DNA from: Liopterus haemorrhoidalis
Taxonomy: Eukaryota > Arthropoda > Insecta > Coleoptera > Dytiscidae
DNA: 64,000 bases
Direction: 5' to 3'
Assembly: GCA_963971575.1 (NCBI GenBank)
Contig: OZ020616.1
Coordinates: forward strand, 5,786,924-5,850,923
Below, one piece after another: positions 10,707 to 22,308 of this stretch (position 1 is its first letter; the number at the start of each line of letters is the position of its first letter). The translations under genes were made by a program, and so were the position numbers. The notes under the pieces were generated by a model that was given only the letters and a program-made list of their open reading frames with translations, did no database searches and was not told where the DNA came from.

Positions 10707-11300
10707 TAAATAAAAATTTACAATACCAATATACATACTTTTAATTGTAATTAGTGTCTAAGATGGCTGCTATGAATGATTAGCTGTCACTTTATCGCTC
10801 GTCATTTTTTACAATAATATTCTAAAAAAAATTCGAATCAAACAATTGAAGTATTGAAAAAGTTTACATAAGTAGTCTATTTTCGGTTGTGCATATTTTA
10901 GTTTAGTTCAGGAAAATGGTAAAAATTGTAAAATTTGATGCAAAAAAACATTTTTTTCGTCGATAGGACGCCAGTTTCGGGAATAGTCGTTAATTAGCGA
11001 AAGTGATCGAATATCATATTTATGGCAAATATGCCTGACTTAAGACAATTTAGTGCATTTGTTAAAACTATTAACAATTTTAAATATATTGTGAGGTGTT
11101 GTGAAAATATAGTTATTTGTGATAAACTTTGCTGGGATAAAATACTTGTTCAAAAATATTACAACCCATTTAAAGGTAAATTATGTTTTATTTTTATATT
11201 TGTTAACCCCGTTTAGTGTTTCAATACAAAATTTGTTAAATGCCAAACCTATTAGAGATGGGGCTAGACAGAAATTTCAATTCTTTTTACAGGAATAAAA
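10707..11300. other. AT-rich intergenic, nothing recognised
   Basis: A 64-codon frame at 11022-11216 shows no motif. No repeat family recognised. Confidence 0.4.
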
Positions 11301-11302
11301 AA

Positions 11303-11370
<68 letters not shown>

Positions 11371-11394
11371 AAATATATAAATATAAAATAAATA

Positions 11395-11446
<52 letters not shown>

Positions 11447-11520
11447 GAAATATGGTTCTTGACGAAAAATGATATACGAGTAAATAAGAACTATTATTTC
11501 TCCTTATATATATATATATA
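11301..11520 (+). repeat. (TA)n microsatellite cluster
   Basis: Two long TA arrays (11301-11362 and about 11400-11443), separated by AT-only sequence, plus a shorter array ending at the H1 terminus near 11525. Confidence 0.9.
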
Positions 11521-11525
11521 TATAT

Positions 11526-11802
11526 TAATCTGTCTCATTTTGTAATACGAAACTAGATCTGGTTACTTTGGTGACTGTTGTGGCGTAAATAGACTTTTAT
11601 GGAAACATGTGAATTTGTAAACCTGGCTTTTAAAAACTGACATGTCAAAATTGCGATTGACATGTCAAAATTGTGATAGACATGTCAAATATTTTGAAAG
11701 GTGCCACATCAGAATTACCACCCTAAGATGATATTTTAAATATACAACATAAAAAATGAAATTTACCTCTTAGTTTCGTATTACAAATTGAGAGAGATAA
11801 TA
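11526..11802 (+). mobile_element. Family H TA-MITE, copy H1
   Basis: Terminal inverted repeats ATCTGTCTCATTTTGTAATA and (reverse) ATCTCTCTCAATTTGTAATA, then CGAAACTA. The interior has three direct GACATGTCAAAATT-like units. Flanked by TA-rich sequence inside a TA microsatellite. Confidence 0.75.
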
Positions 11803-11923
11803 CTATTATTTTTATTTGAAAAATGGACATAATTTCAAAAACACGAATTGCATATATTGCGCACATAATCCCAGGAACTGTCAGTTTTTAGTTTATTTGT
11901 TTATTCATTTAGGTATGTTTTTT

Positions 11924-12671
11924 ACTGACCGCCAACATATATAAGGAAGGTATTGTGATCATACCGATTTTGACATTTCGAGATTTCGATGGATCTCTAC
12001 GAATCGAGGTCCCTACATAACGTTTTGACTATTTTTAGCAGATGTCTGTCGGTCTATCTGTCCATCTGTCTGTCTGTCTGTCCATCCGTCTGCCTGTGTA
12101 CACGTGCAAAGCGAATTCGGCTAAAAGGATTTTTATGAAACTTCATATTTAAGCTTTTGACATCAATGGCACGAGTTGATCAACTTTTGGTAAAAATCGG
12201 TTGATTAGAAAAGGGAGTTTACTCGTATGGATTTTAAGATTTTTGGGAATATTTAACAACAAAAAAATTTATTGAACAAAAGTTACTATAAAAGCAATAA
12301 ATAACAACTTTTATTTGAGATATTTTTTGATAAAACGAAACATTTTTGAAAAATTTATCGAAATATTTTTCCAATTATCTATTTTTTCATACTTATATGT
12401 AAAGTTTCCATGGTTATGATAAATAATATCTCTGTTAGAAAATATTAGGCCAAGTTATTTCTACAGAGGCGAATTAAGCGGTGGGCCTACCGGAGCCTAT
12501 ATACAAATATTTCCATTATTTTTAAAATAATAGAGGGCCCATTTTAATTTTACGGCCCAGGGCCCCCAAGCAACTTAATTCGCCACTGTATTTCTACTCT
12601 GCTGCTAGAATGTATTTTATACAAGTACTTTGTGATGACGGTCGGTCCTGTGGTGGCCACAGCTGATTTTT
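11924..12671 (+). mobile_element. Family B element, copy B2, interrupted by C1
   Basis: Starts ACTGACCGCC, has a short (GTCT)n tract, the family body and the 3' end with CTGTGGTGGCCACAG and CTGATTTTTT. A hAT MITE (C1) is inserted in TATTTCTA near the 3' end. Confidence 0.85.
12464..12588 (+). mobile_element. hAT-type MITE C1, nested in B2
   Basis: A 125-bp element with terminal repeats CAGAGGCGAATTAAG and CAGTGGCGAATTAAG, and a perfect 8-bp duplication TATTTCTA (12456-12463, 12589-12596). Uninterrupted B copies give the empty site. Confidence 0.93.
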
Positions 12672-13625
12672 TATTTTATTATTAAATTTTTCCCCTAAAA
12701 ACGAGACTTGCTTAAAACTTTACTCTTATGTTGGTATTTATGCTTAAACTTGTCAGATAATCTTTCATTCTTAATGGGTTGTATAATTCATGAACGGCTT
12801 CGAAGCATGGACCTTAATGAAACCAGATTGCCTATAGAAATATTAATTTATTAGAACTTTTCTACCAACCACTTAAATAATCTTTACATTTTACAATTCA
12901 TTTACACGGATTTTATACAGTGATTACGCTTAACAAACAAACCAATTGATTTTTTAATCAGTCAAACAAACCAAGTGAAATTTCGCATAAAACTCAGTTT
13001 GAATGTCAAATATTCTCACGGTTTTGTCGTCAGTACCTAAAGTCCAATAAGAACATTTAACTGAGAAAACAATAGGTATTAGCACTTAGTAGTTATTGTA
13101 ATGGGGTGTTAAGTATTCCCGATTTCACGATTTAAAACAACAATTGAAATGACCATGCTGAACGCTGGACAATATCAACACATTAAGACAGTTTTTATTT
13201 TATAACGTCGATTTAGTTAATCAGTTGGAGTTCAATGGAGTTATTAAAATCAGTAGCGTTCGTTCAAAATTACCAAGTGAATAGTTAGGTGATCCACAGT
13301 TATCCAAAATATAATCCAGAGTTAGTAAAAAACCTTAAAAATTAAATAGTTCTAAACATTAAATGTATTCATTGAATTAATACATGAATTTATGTGTAAA
13401 TATTATGTACAATAAACATATACATACACAGAGCTGGATCGAATGTGAGGCAAGCGAGGCACTTGCCTCAGATGATCAGTGGAAAATGGTTCCAAATTGT
13501 TAAAAAATAATAATCAATAAAAAGAAAAAATAAAGGAAAAACTAATTTCAACAATTAATAACGTGTTTTCCGTTTTACGGCAATTTATTAACAAAGTAGC
13601 TTGAATTTTTGGAACAAAATCAAAA
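12672..13625. other. AT-rich intergenic
   Basis: No gene. Near 13435-13480 a GAGGCAAGCGAGGCACTTGCCTC-like sequence (inner palindrome GAGGCAAGCGAGGCACTTGC) resembles one end of a hAT-type repeat; no partner end seen. Confidence 0.35.
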
Positions 13626-14036
13626 TTAAAAATCAGCTGTGGACACCACAGGACCGAATGCCACCACAAAGTACTTGTTTAATGTATGCTGCTTTATCAA
13701 AAAATGTGTCAAATAAAAGTTATTAGTTATTGCTTTTATAGCAACTTTTATCAAATAACAAAAATCTTAAAACCGACACGAATAAACTCCTATTTCTAGT
13801 TAACCGATTTTTACCAAAAGTTGATCAACTCGTGCCATAGATGTCAAAAGCTTAAATATGAAGTTTCATAAAAATTCTTTCAGCCGAATTTGCTCTGCAC
13901 GTGTACACGGACCGACAGACAGACAGACGGACAGACATCATGCTAAAAATAGTCAAAACGTCATGTAGGTACCTCAATTCGTGAAGGTCCATCGAAATCT
14001 CGAAATGTCAAAATCGGCATGATCTCAATTTATCAA
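13626..14036 (-). mobile_element. Family B element, copy B3 (internally deleted, 5' truncated)
   Basis: Reverse orientation. The 3' end with CAGCTGTGG comes first, then a body with an internal deletion, a short (CAGA)n tract and the 5' block. It stops near 14036 before the ACCGACC start. Confidence 0.75.
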
Positions 14037-14929
14037 TATTTTTGACTATTTTTAACTGGTTTTTTATTACTGGAATTATGGGACATAACTAGACAGAAGA
14101 AAATCAAAATAACAATATTGTATAGAATATGAAGATGGGTAGGACATTCTTTAAGAAAGTCATCCGAAATTACAAAACAGGTATTATCTGTCTCAATTTG
14201 TAATACGAAACTAAGAGGAAAATTTAATTTTTTATGTTGTCTATTTAAAATATCATCTTAGGGTGGTACTGCTGAAATGGCACCTTTCAAAACATTTGAC
14301 AATTCATATTTGACATTAAATTATATGTCAATTTATTTTTTTAATTGAAAAGTATTTTTATACAACCAAAATAAGAAAATAACATCAGAAAATATGTATA
14401 AGAGACAACAATTAGATAAATATACAAAACATATATAACGCTTATGGAAAACTTTTAGAAAAAAATGGAACAAAATTAAAAGGAAGCGAAACAAAGACCT
14501 TGTGGCAGATATTTTTTCAGTAAATTTTGGTGTCCCTTTTGTTGTGAAGTATAAAATAATTTACCCATTTCAATTTCTTTAGATTTCTGAAGGTGAAGTA
14601 AGAAAAATTTTAAATGAAGGTGTATAAAATTTAATAGAATTTTTAGTAGAATTTGAAATAGGGATTGGGCTAGTCTAAATTTCGCTTGAGGGATGGGAGT
14701 CTAAATTTGTTTCCTTATTATTCCCTCTTCACGTGTATAATATTATATTATATTAAAATACCAATTATATTATTATTATATATTAAATACAAAATAAAAT
14801 GATAAATTATTATTATATAATATTTATTTTTGTTTTTTATATTTAACACGATATTTCATTGATAACCGTAATATTTTTTTACTATTATACGAGTAATAAT
14901 CGAAAGTTTGATGAAATAAATATTAATAT

Positions 14930-15232
14930 AAGCTGTTCACTTTTGTAAGAACAAACTAAGAGGGAATTTTGTTTTCAATAGTTTGCACCTTTGAAGCTGT
15001 ATTTCATGTTGGTATTAAAAAAAGTCACTTTTTTAAAATGTCGATCCATTTGACATATGTCATAATGAAAAATTATATCTTAATTGTAATGATCATAACC
15101 TTATCAACCTAAAGTCGGTTTTACAGCGTAAGGAATATGTTTAATTGACATTTAAAGTCAGTAACACACCATAAAAGTAACCAAAATAACCAGATCTAGA
15201 GTGTTCTTACAAAAGTGAACAGCTTATATATA
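14930..15232 (+). mobile_element. Family G TA-MITE, copy G3 (complete)
   Basis: About 300 bp bounded by TAAGCTGTTCACTTTTGTAA and its inverse, flanked by TA. It supplies the empty target sites for F5 in G4 and F1 in G1. Confidence 0.8.
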
Positions 15233-15283
15233 CATTCAAAATATTTGACATGTCAATCACAATTTTGGCATGTCAATTTAGTA

Positions 15284-15466
15284 TAATCTGTCTCAATTTG
15301 TAATACGAAACTAAATCTGGTTACTTTGGTGACTGTTGTGGTGTAAACAGATTTTGGCGTATCCATGTGAACCAATACTATGATAATATTATAAATGTAT
15401 TGTCAATATACAACATAAAAAATGAACTTTTCCTGTTAGTTCCGTATTACAAAATGAGACAGATAA
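15284..15466 (+). mobile_element. Family H TA-MITE, copy H2, nested in H3
   Basis: A 183-bp element with terminal inverted repeats starting AATCTGTCTCAATTTG and TA on both sides (15282-15283, 15467-15468). Confidence 0.78.
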
Positions 15467-15923
15467 TAATAACCTCAATATGATGAAACTTAACTATACT
15501 TTTAAAAGCCAGATTTACAAGTTCACATGATTCTACAAAAGTCTATTTACACAACAACAGTCACTAAAGCAACCAGATCTAGTTTCGTATTACAAATTGA
15601 GACAGATTATACTAGAGTTAAATCCACCAGGTGAAGCCTAGATATTCAGATAGTTTAATTCAGCTTCTGAAGATGGCTACTTTGCAGCCGAAATGTTTAT
15701 GGTGATAACAAAATAATTTGTGAAGTAAAGAATTTTTTAAATTTACCTAATAGCGGTATAACAAAATAGTATGTTTACAAAGACATTGTCGCTTAATGAA
15801 TCAAAACATCAAAAATTTGTCTGAAGCCTGGTTAATTAAGATTATATGTTAGGTAATGCACGAAAATATTTCAACCATTCAAAAAAGTATTTAATAAAAA
15901 TTGGCGTTTTTACATTAGCGATA

Positions 15924-16443
15924 TAGACCGGGAGCTCATGACAGTTTTTGGTCTCCGATTTCATACAGCATGCCTTTTGGAGGAGAGAATATTTACCCTG
16001 TGACAACAAAAAAGGGATGGTACTAAACCCCTGCACGCTTTCCGGACATAGGGAAAATTGCATTTCCACTTAAACACAAAATTTTTGTGCTTTTCTCTGA
16101 TTTAATATTGCTTGCCCTTTTGTTAGTTATAACAAATTTAAAGTCTTTTAAATATATGCATGCGATTCGGAGGGTCCCAAAGGGCTCAAACGGTCATGTG
16201 ATAAAAAATATGATTTTCCGCGTTTTCATACAGCATGCCTATAATTAAAAGACTTTAAATTTGTTATAACTTTCTTTTGACAAAAGGGCAAGCAATATTA
16301 AATCAGAGAAAAACACAATAATTTTGTGTTTAAGCAGGGGTTTAGTACCATCCCTTTTTTGTTATCACAGGGTAAATATTCTCTCCTCCAAAAGGCATGC
16401 TGTATGAAATCGGAGACCAAAAATGTCATGAGCTCCCGGTCTA
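15924..16443. repeat. Long foldback (inverted repeat about 200 bp per arm)
   Basis: Left arm from TAGACCGGGAGCTCATGAC at 15924 to about 16155; right arm about 16246-16443 ends with the inverse. About 36 bp near 16039-16076 are present only in the left arm. The loop of about 90 bp repeats the arm motif TTTCATACAGCATGCC. No terminase or transposase inside; mirror ORFs on both arms are artefacts. No clear target duplication. Confidence 0.85.
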
Positions 16444-17056
16444 ATAGAAATTGGTTTAAAAATGAAAGATATTGCCTTGTTAGGCAAAACATTCTTTTGC
16501 TGGCTTTTCTCACATCTCTCGTATTGTAATGTTTTTTTCATTCAAAATGTTAACAGCATTTTTTTCTCAGGTAGCAGAAGAATATATCATTTTTGAGCGC
16601 ATCCCGAATTAAAAACCCGTCCTGTATTTTTACAATTCGTCTCGCTCACAAACATTTTTGCTACTTTATCAAAATTCTATTATATCATCCCTCATTTCAA
16701 TTATAATGCTAGATATTTTTAATCTACTACTGTACTTAAGAAATATGTGTGAAGCCGTAGATTCTTGGAGATGACACTTTTTTGGCACACCAGTGTTCCT
16801 TTTATATCAAAAGGACTTTTATGTCATTGAGATCAGAAGTTTGATTTGTTGACCATTTTAATTTTATATGTATTTTATATAAACCGTGTTTAAATCTTTT
16901 TCTGAAGTATATATATCATATCTGGTGTGAAAAAGATTCTTAAATGCTTTCTATAGAATATTTTGAATTAAAAAAATTAAAATATAGTGAACATTTGCTA
17001 TGCTGTCTTGTAAGCAGTGAATTGATAAAAACTTAACTGCATAAAACTTACTAATA
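16444..17056. other. AT-rich intergenic, nothing recognised
   Basis: No ORF, RNA gene or named repeat could be supported. Confidence 0.4.
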
Positions 17057-17796
17057 CCCTTTTCACACTAGAAATTTAAGACGAGTGAACTTAAAGTTCA
17101 CCGATGTTTAACATCGGTATGCTTTCACACTTGATGTTTAAATCCCCGGTGCTGTCATCAGCTACAGTAATTTTGTCCTTAAGTTACCGTCATGAAATTA
17201 CCAGTTTTAAACTGTCTGCGCAGACGCACATTTTGAATTATTATAAACAAATATGAATATTTCATTTCATTCTACAATAAAGACACTAGAATAAAGAATA
17301 TATTACACCTGTATTAATGTTACATAGCGAATTAAATATTTAACATATTTTAGTTAAAAACACAAAAAATGCGTTATTTTCCGAAAACATAATCTGATCA
17401 AAAATTCCTGTTTTACTATTCCGGTTCATACCAATGTTCATTACTTAGAATTTTGTCAGATTTTTTGTTTAAACCATCTGGGCTGCAAGGTGTGGGACAA
17501 TATTTTTTTTGCACAATTTTGGCAAAAATCGCGTCAAAATAATTTATTTTGCAAAAATAAAATTTTGATCGTTAATTCACGTACTAAGGGCTTTCATTTG
17601 ATACCCTACTCACAATTTAAAAAAGATATTTTTTTTTCGATGAGCACATATTTGTTTATATGTTTAGGGGGGTATGTTTTTTAGATATTTTAGTATTTTT
17701 CCTATATGCGGGTCAAAGAGTTGTATAAGCATGCCAAATTTCAACTCTCTAGGTTTAGCCGTTTGGCTACAATTTTTACCGAACAGACAGACAGAC

Positions 17797-17863
<67 letters not shown>

Positions 17864-18035
17864 TACGACAAAATGACGGTATAAGGGTTTGTTGGTCATA
17901 CCTACAAAACCCGAAAAACGGAAACGAATCTAAATTTAAACATAAAAGTTTACGAAATGTTCCCAAAATTATTGAAAAATATTGAATAAACGTTTTGTTC
18001 TCATTTTGTCGGTTTGGTGTGAATCCGGGTTACGA
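17057..18035 (+). mobile_element. Possible inverted-repeat element (family M) hosting A3
   Basis: The left end ACCCTTTTCACACTAGAAAT and the inverted right end near 18014-18033 (GTGTGAATCCGGGT) suggest one element split by A3. Only one copy is seen and the ends match loosely, so this is tentative. Confidence 0.35.
17357..17913 (-). mobile_element. Family A element, copy A3 (5' half)
   Basis: Reverse orientation with a 5' end CGGGTTTTGTAGGTAT next to an A-run (T-run on the element strand), a (CAGA)n tract of about 80 bp (17784-17863) and the body ending where the tRNA-like module begins in full copies. Confidence 0.78.
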
Positions 18036-18944
18036 TTTAAAAGTGTTTAATTCAAAGTAATATAATTAAATTTCCATATTACACGTCTCTATAACTATAT
18101 ATTGTGTAATTCCCACAAACCACCTTTACCTCTTGATCATTAACGTCATTCGTACATTTTATATTTAATGATAAATCTAAAGCTAACATCTCAGTAAAAA
18201 TAAATTACCAAATCATCATTGAATCAGTTATTTTGTTTGACTAATACCGGAGTGACGAGACAAACATAAAAATATATTTAAACAGTGTTTGGTTTGGCTA
18301 GGCAATTATCTTCTTCATGAATACGTATTAAATTACATGGAGCTATGCCTCTTCACAACATCACTGAACTTGAAGTTTATAGAGATATATGTTTGGTGTG
18401 GACAGTCATTTAGTGATGATAGCTGGACAACAAACTTTATATTAAATGACTGACTAACAACATTTTTTATACTTACGTAAAATATATATTGAATCTACCA
18501 TATATGAGGATCATAAAAAATACGCGAGCTACGTGGGTAACATAATACTTAGTATGTAAAGAGGGGGAATAGTGACTTGATATGATGCTAATGTCATTTG
18601 TAAGATGACTACCGTTGAGTTTGTTTCGTTCGAATTATCTAGCGGTTTTTTAAATGTAATTACCGTGATGATCGATTCATTTTGAAAAAAATCCAAGCCT
18701 CCCAGCAAACATTCAACCATCGGCCGAATGCCGGAAAACTGCTTTTTCTGTTGATAAATTGCTGGCACCAAAAGTTTGTGCAACGGCAGTATTAATAATA
18801 TACTTCACTAAAATATTGCCCAAATCCCAGATGCCCGATTTATAAGGGCAATAAACATCGCCATAAACAACACATCTGGTTTAAAATACAGTAGCTACAT
18901 AAAGTGAATTGTTTGTTTCAAAAATGTTAGATAAGAACCGGGGT
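18036..18944. other. AT-rich intergenic, nothing recognised
   Basis: An 84-codon minus-strand frame (18529-18783) has no recognisable domain. No repeat family placed. Confidence 0.4.
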
Positions 18945-19250
18945 TAAGCGACGTCTACCTACGAGCGAACGACCGACAACTGACCGGGTCTAAGGAAGAG
19001 CCGGCTCTAAGCGACGTCTACCTACGAGCGAACGACCGACAACTGACCGGGTCTAAGCAAGAGCCGGCTCTAAGTGACGTTCTACTTACGAACGAACGAC
19101 TGACCGACCTGTGTCTCGGCATCATGTTTACAGTTCATATATTGCAAGAACCGGCTCTAAGCGACGTTCTACCTACGAACTAACAACCGACCTGTGTCTT
19201 GAAAACATGTTTACTTAACCGGATCACTGAGCCGGATCAATGAACCGGCT
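18945..19250 (+). repeat. GC-rich tandem repeat, 63-bp unit
   Basis: Two units of 63 bp (18945-19007, 19008-19070) differ at one base. Two longer diverged units follow (from 19071 and 19158), all ending GAGCCGGCTC or AACCGGCTC. Later sequence repeats CCGGATCA and AACCGGCTC. GC is far above the surroundings, which suggests an imported or recently amplified sequence. Confidence 0.85.
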
Positions 19251-19444
19251 CAACAAACTGAACGACCTCCACTGATCCGGTTCCGTAAACTGGGCCGAAA
19301 TTACCATCTCTAGTTGCTGGTACAAGATATCGTAATAAAAAAAATAAGAATTTGTGAATATATTTTTATATAATATATATTTTTATCCTAAAAATTGTCT
19401 CATAAATTTGGGATGCGTCTTATCGTCCAAAAATACGGTATGTG

Positions 19445-19585
19445 TTTTTTTTTTAACTCTCAGTATTTTTCCTATATGTGGGTCAAAGAGTTGTATAAGC
19501 ATGCCAAATTTCAACTTTATATGTTAAGCCATTTGACTACAATTTCTACCGTAAAGACAGACAGACAGACACATGAAACCTTTGG
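19445..19585 (-). mobile_element. Family A fragment, copy A4
   Basis: Reverse-strand fragment with TATGTGGGTCAAAGAGTTGT, AAGCATGCCAAATTTCAAC and a short (CAGA)n. Belongs to the more diverged subfamily with A5, A6 and A8. Confidence 0.65.
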
Positions 19586-20840
19586 TGTAACACGTATAGA
19601 TCTTCCGGTCAAACTGCATCCCTCATAGCTGTAGCGGTAAAAACAAATAGTGAACAGCCTAATAGTAACTAAAAAGAAATAAAACCTAAAAAATAAAATA
19701 AACAATGACTTGATATCAAAGTACAGATGCATGAAGTTGAAAATCAGCTGTTTCGATACTATACCATACTATGTGGATCGAAGGATCAAAACGCCTTGGG
19801 CGCGGATGGTAACATTTCATAAAGAATTCTTCTCCGTGCCATGAAATTGTACAATTTCCTTCACAGCTGTTTCTTTTCCACACAATAAATACTAGAAACT
19901 GTGGCGACCCGTACATATATACTTACAATAGATGAATAGATTCTGCCATCTATTGTCCGCTGTCAATATTTCTAAATAGTTTAAAAATGTAATGTTGCGG
20001 AATTAGGGGTATTCGTTACGTTTATCTGTCGGAATCACAACAATATTCTTTGTCACTGATATTTATCTGAGGGATTTTTCTTAAATGTTTGTGTGGAGGT
20101 ACCCATCCTATTGTTGAAAAGTATCATTTACAAGATGAAATGAATCGTTTAAAATTATAGGTTCCTGATTGGTTTAAGATCTTAAATGCTTGTAAGAATG
20201 TTAAAATATTTGGTTACAGCGGCATTTTACAGTATTTTAGACGCCAATGTATTCGTAGAAATTTTTTCGCTTAACTAAAAAGCATTCAAATTTATTAAAG
20301 CATACATAGATGATTTCTCACGTGCTAGTTTTGTTATATTATTTTTCACTTCGCTGTTATTTGCTCATAATTCCTTGGATACGAGATATTTAAACATATT
20401 CACAACAACCGAGCGTAATCAGAGGGCGTAATGGATCCATAACGTAATGGATCGCATAATGGATCCAGAGGGCGTAATGAGCTCATTAGCTCATTACGCC
20501 CTCAAATTTTTGTTTCCCTTTTAAATGAAAAATATAAATATGAACTTGGTGCTTAGAGAAGTCGGAGAGTAAATTTCAGACTAAAATAAAGAAATCAATA
20601 ACCTTTCGTATCCGAATATGTGAAAAATGTTTAACTTAACAATTCTTGAAAATACGCCAATAGTACAGTCTCATTTACGGCCGGAACCTTATTTTTTGAT
20701 GTCATAGTCTAATTTCATATTCTTTTTCATATTTATGTTTTGATTTAGTTGGCAACAAACTTTTTGTTGCTTTTTGTGCATTTATGTTGATATATTTGGG
20801 CAATTCTTGCATATTTATTTTAATTTTAATGTGAAGGCCA
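19586..20840. other. AT-rich intergenic with one perfect palindrome
   Basis: No gene. At 20410-20503 GCGTAATGG and GGATCC motifs recur, ending in the hairpin listed separately. Confidence 0.4.
20468..20503. repeat. Perfect 16-bp stem, 4-nt loop palindrome
   Basis: GAGGGCGTAATGAGCT, CATT, then the exact inverse AGCTCATTACGCCCTC. The left arm motif AGAGGGCGTAATG also occurs at 20421-20433 as a direct repeat. Confidence 0.85.
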
Positions 20841-21550
20841 TATATATGCCTTCACTTTTGCAAGGAAAATCCAGATCTGGATATTTTGGTAACTTTTATA
20901 GTGTATTACTGACTTGAAATATCATTTAAAATTATTCCTTACGCTGTAAAACACTTCATATTTATTGGTTATTATTATAATTACGATATAATTTTTCATT
21001 CTGAAAATATGTCAAATGGAATGTCATATTAAGAAAGTGACATTTTCTATCATTTTTTAATACCAACATGACATAAAGTCTGTTCCAAACGATTAGGCGG
21101 AACTAGATTTTGCAATCTAGTTACTTTCATCGTTTAAATCGTGCTTTTCGGCCGTTTTGTTTAAGTTTTGTAAATCATACTTACAATAAAAAACTTTGGT
21201 TAAAGTTAATATCATTTTAAAATGTAATTTTCTTTATATTTTGATTTTTTGTGCCATTCTTAATACAAATTTCCCATTTATTTATTTTTTTGTCATTAAA
21301 ATAATTAAAAAAAAATAATAATTTTGACATATGTCGTTCGTTTCCATGGTTTCATTGTTGGAATTTTAAATTTTGACATTACAACGTAAAAAATGAAATA
21401 ACCCAAGCAAAGTCCCTTTTCGTGACAACCTAAAAGAACGAAATTCCCGTTTAGTTCCGCCTAACCGTTTGGAACAGACTGTACCATTTCAAAGGCGCAA
21501 ACGATTGAAATCAAAATTTCCTCTGTTTTGACAAAAGTGAACAGCATATA
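20841..21550 (+). mobile_element. Family G TA-MITE, copy G1, split by F1
   Basis: Left end TATATGCCTTCACTTTTGCAA (eroded) and right end AAAGTGAACAGCATATA; the body matches G3. F1 is inserted at a TA inside the ACATGACA..TTTCAAAGG block. Confidence 0.72.
21076..21481 (+). mobile_element. Family F TA-MITE, copy F1, nested in G1
   Basis: A 406-bp element with ends AAGTCTGTTCCAAACGATTA and (reverse) CAGTCTGTTCCAAACGGTTA, flanked by TA (21074-21075, 21482-21483). The interior repeats GGCGGAACTAGATTTTGCAA. A Tc1/mariner-type non-autonomous element by target site. Confidence 0.85.
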
Positions 21551-21610
21551 ATATTACAAAATAAAATATAGGCTATTCCAAACGTTTAGGCGGAACTAGA
21601 TTTTGAAATC

Positions 21611-21846
21611 TATATGCTGTTCACTTTTGTAAGAACAAACCAGATCTAGTTATTTTGGTTAGTTTTATAGTGTGTTACTGACTTTATGTGTCATTTAAAA
21701 ATATTCCTTACGCTGTAAAACCAACTTTAGATTTATTGGTTATGATCATTTTTAAAAAAGTGACATTTTTTATATTTTTTTAATACCAACATGACAAACA
21801 ATTTCAAAGGTGCAAACTATTAAACTACAAAAGTGAACAGCATATA
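21611..21846 (+). mobile_element. Family G TA-MITE, copy G2, nested in F4
   Basis: About 236 bp bounded by TATATGCTGTTCACTTTTG and its inverse; shorter than G3, with the same terminal repeats. Confidence 0.78.
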
Positions 21847-21849
21847 TTA

Positions 21850-22032
21850 AAGTCTATTCCAAAGGATTAGGCGGAACTAGATTTTCAATTCTAGTTACTT
21901 TTACCGATTGATTGAAGCTTTTGATCATTTTGTTCAGAAAAAGTCATCTTCAATATATTAAAAAAATAGCTAATGACAACTTACAAAAATGAAAATTCCG
22001 GTTAGTTCCGCGTAATCGTTTGGAATAGACTG
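21850..22032 (+). mobile_element. Family F short-form TA-MITE, copy F2
   Basis: A 183-bp form with ends AAGTCTATTCCAAAGGATTA and (reverse) CAGTCTATTCCAAACGATTA, flanked by TA (21848-21849, 22033-22034). The same short form recurs at 55786-55960 and in F7. Confidence 0.82.
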
Positions 22033-22308
22033 TACATTAAATTGATTTTCATTATAAAACGTTAATTTCATTGCATTTAAATTTTTGTAATTCTTAATAA
22101 TACTTTCCGAAAATAATAATCAAAATATGCAAAAATGCATTCAAATTTTTAATAAATGTCATTCGTTTCCATGGTTTCAATGTTGAAATTTTAAATTTTC
22201 ACACACCAACGTAAAACATGAAATAACCTAAGCAACGGACCTTCTAGTGACAACCTAAAAGAACGAAATTCCCATTTAGTTCCGCCTAAACGTTTGGAAT
22301 AGCCTGTA

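Larger units (their letters stand above)
14184..15609 (+). mobile_element. Family H TA-MITE, copy H3, expanded by nested insertions
   Basis: Outer ends TATTATCTGTCTCAATTTG and (reverse) TATAATCTGTCTCAATTTG with TA flanks (14182-14183, 15610-15611). Halves of the H body lie at 14184-14340 and about 15470-15609. Between them are unclassified AT-rich sequence, a full G element and a second H element. Confidence 0.65.
21569..22306 (+). mobile_element. Family F TA-MITE, copy F4, split by G2 and F2
   Basis: Ends TAGGCTATTCCAAACGTTTA and (reverse) CAGGCTATTCCAAACGTTTA with TA flanks. The first about 40 bp are separated from the rest by G2 and F2 back to back. Confidence 0.72.

Noticed and set aside
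15842..16529. Three ORFs on the foldback
   Set aside because: Mirror translations of the same inverted repeat in both directions; no conserved domain.
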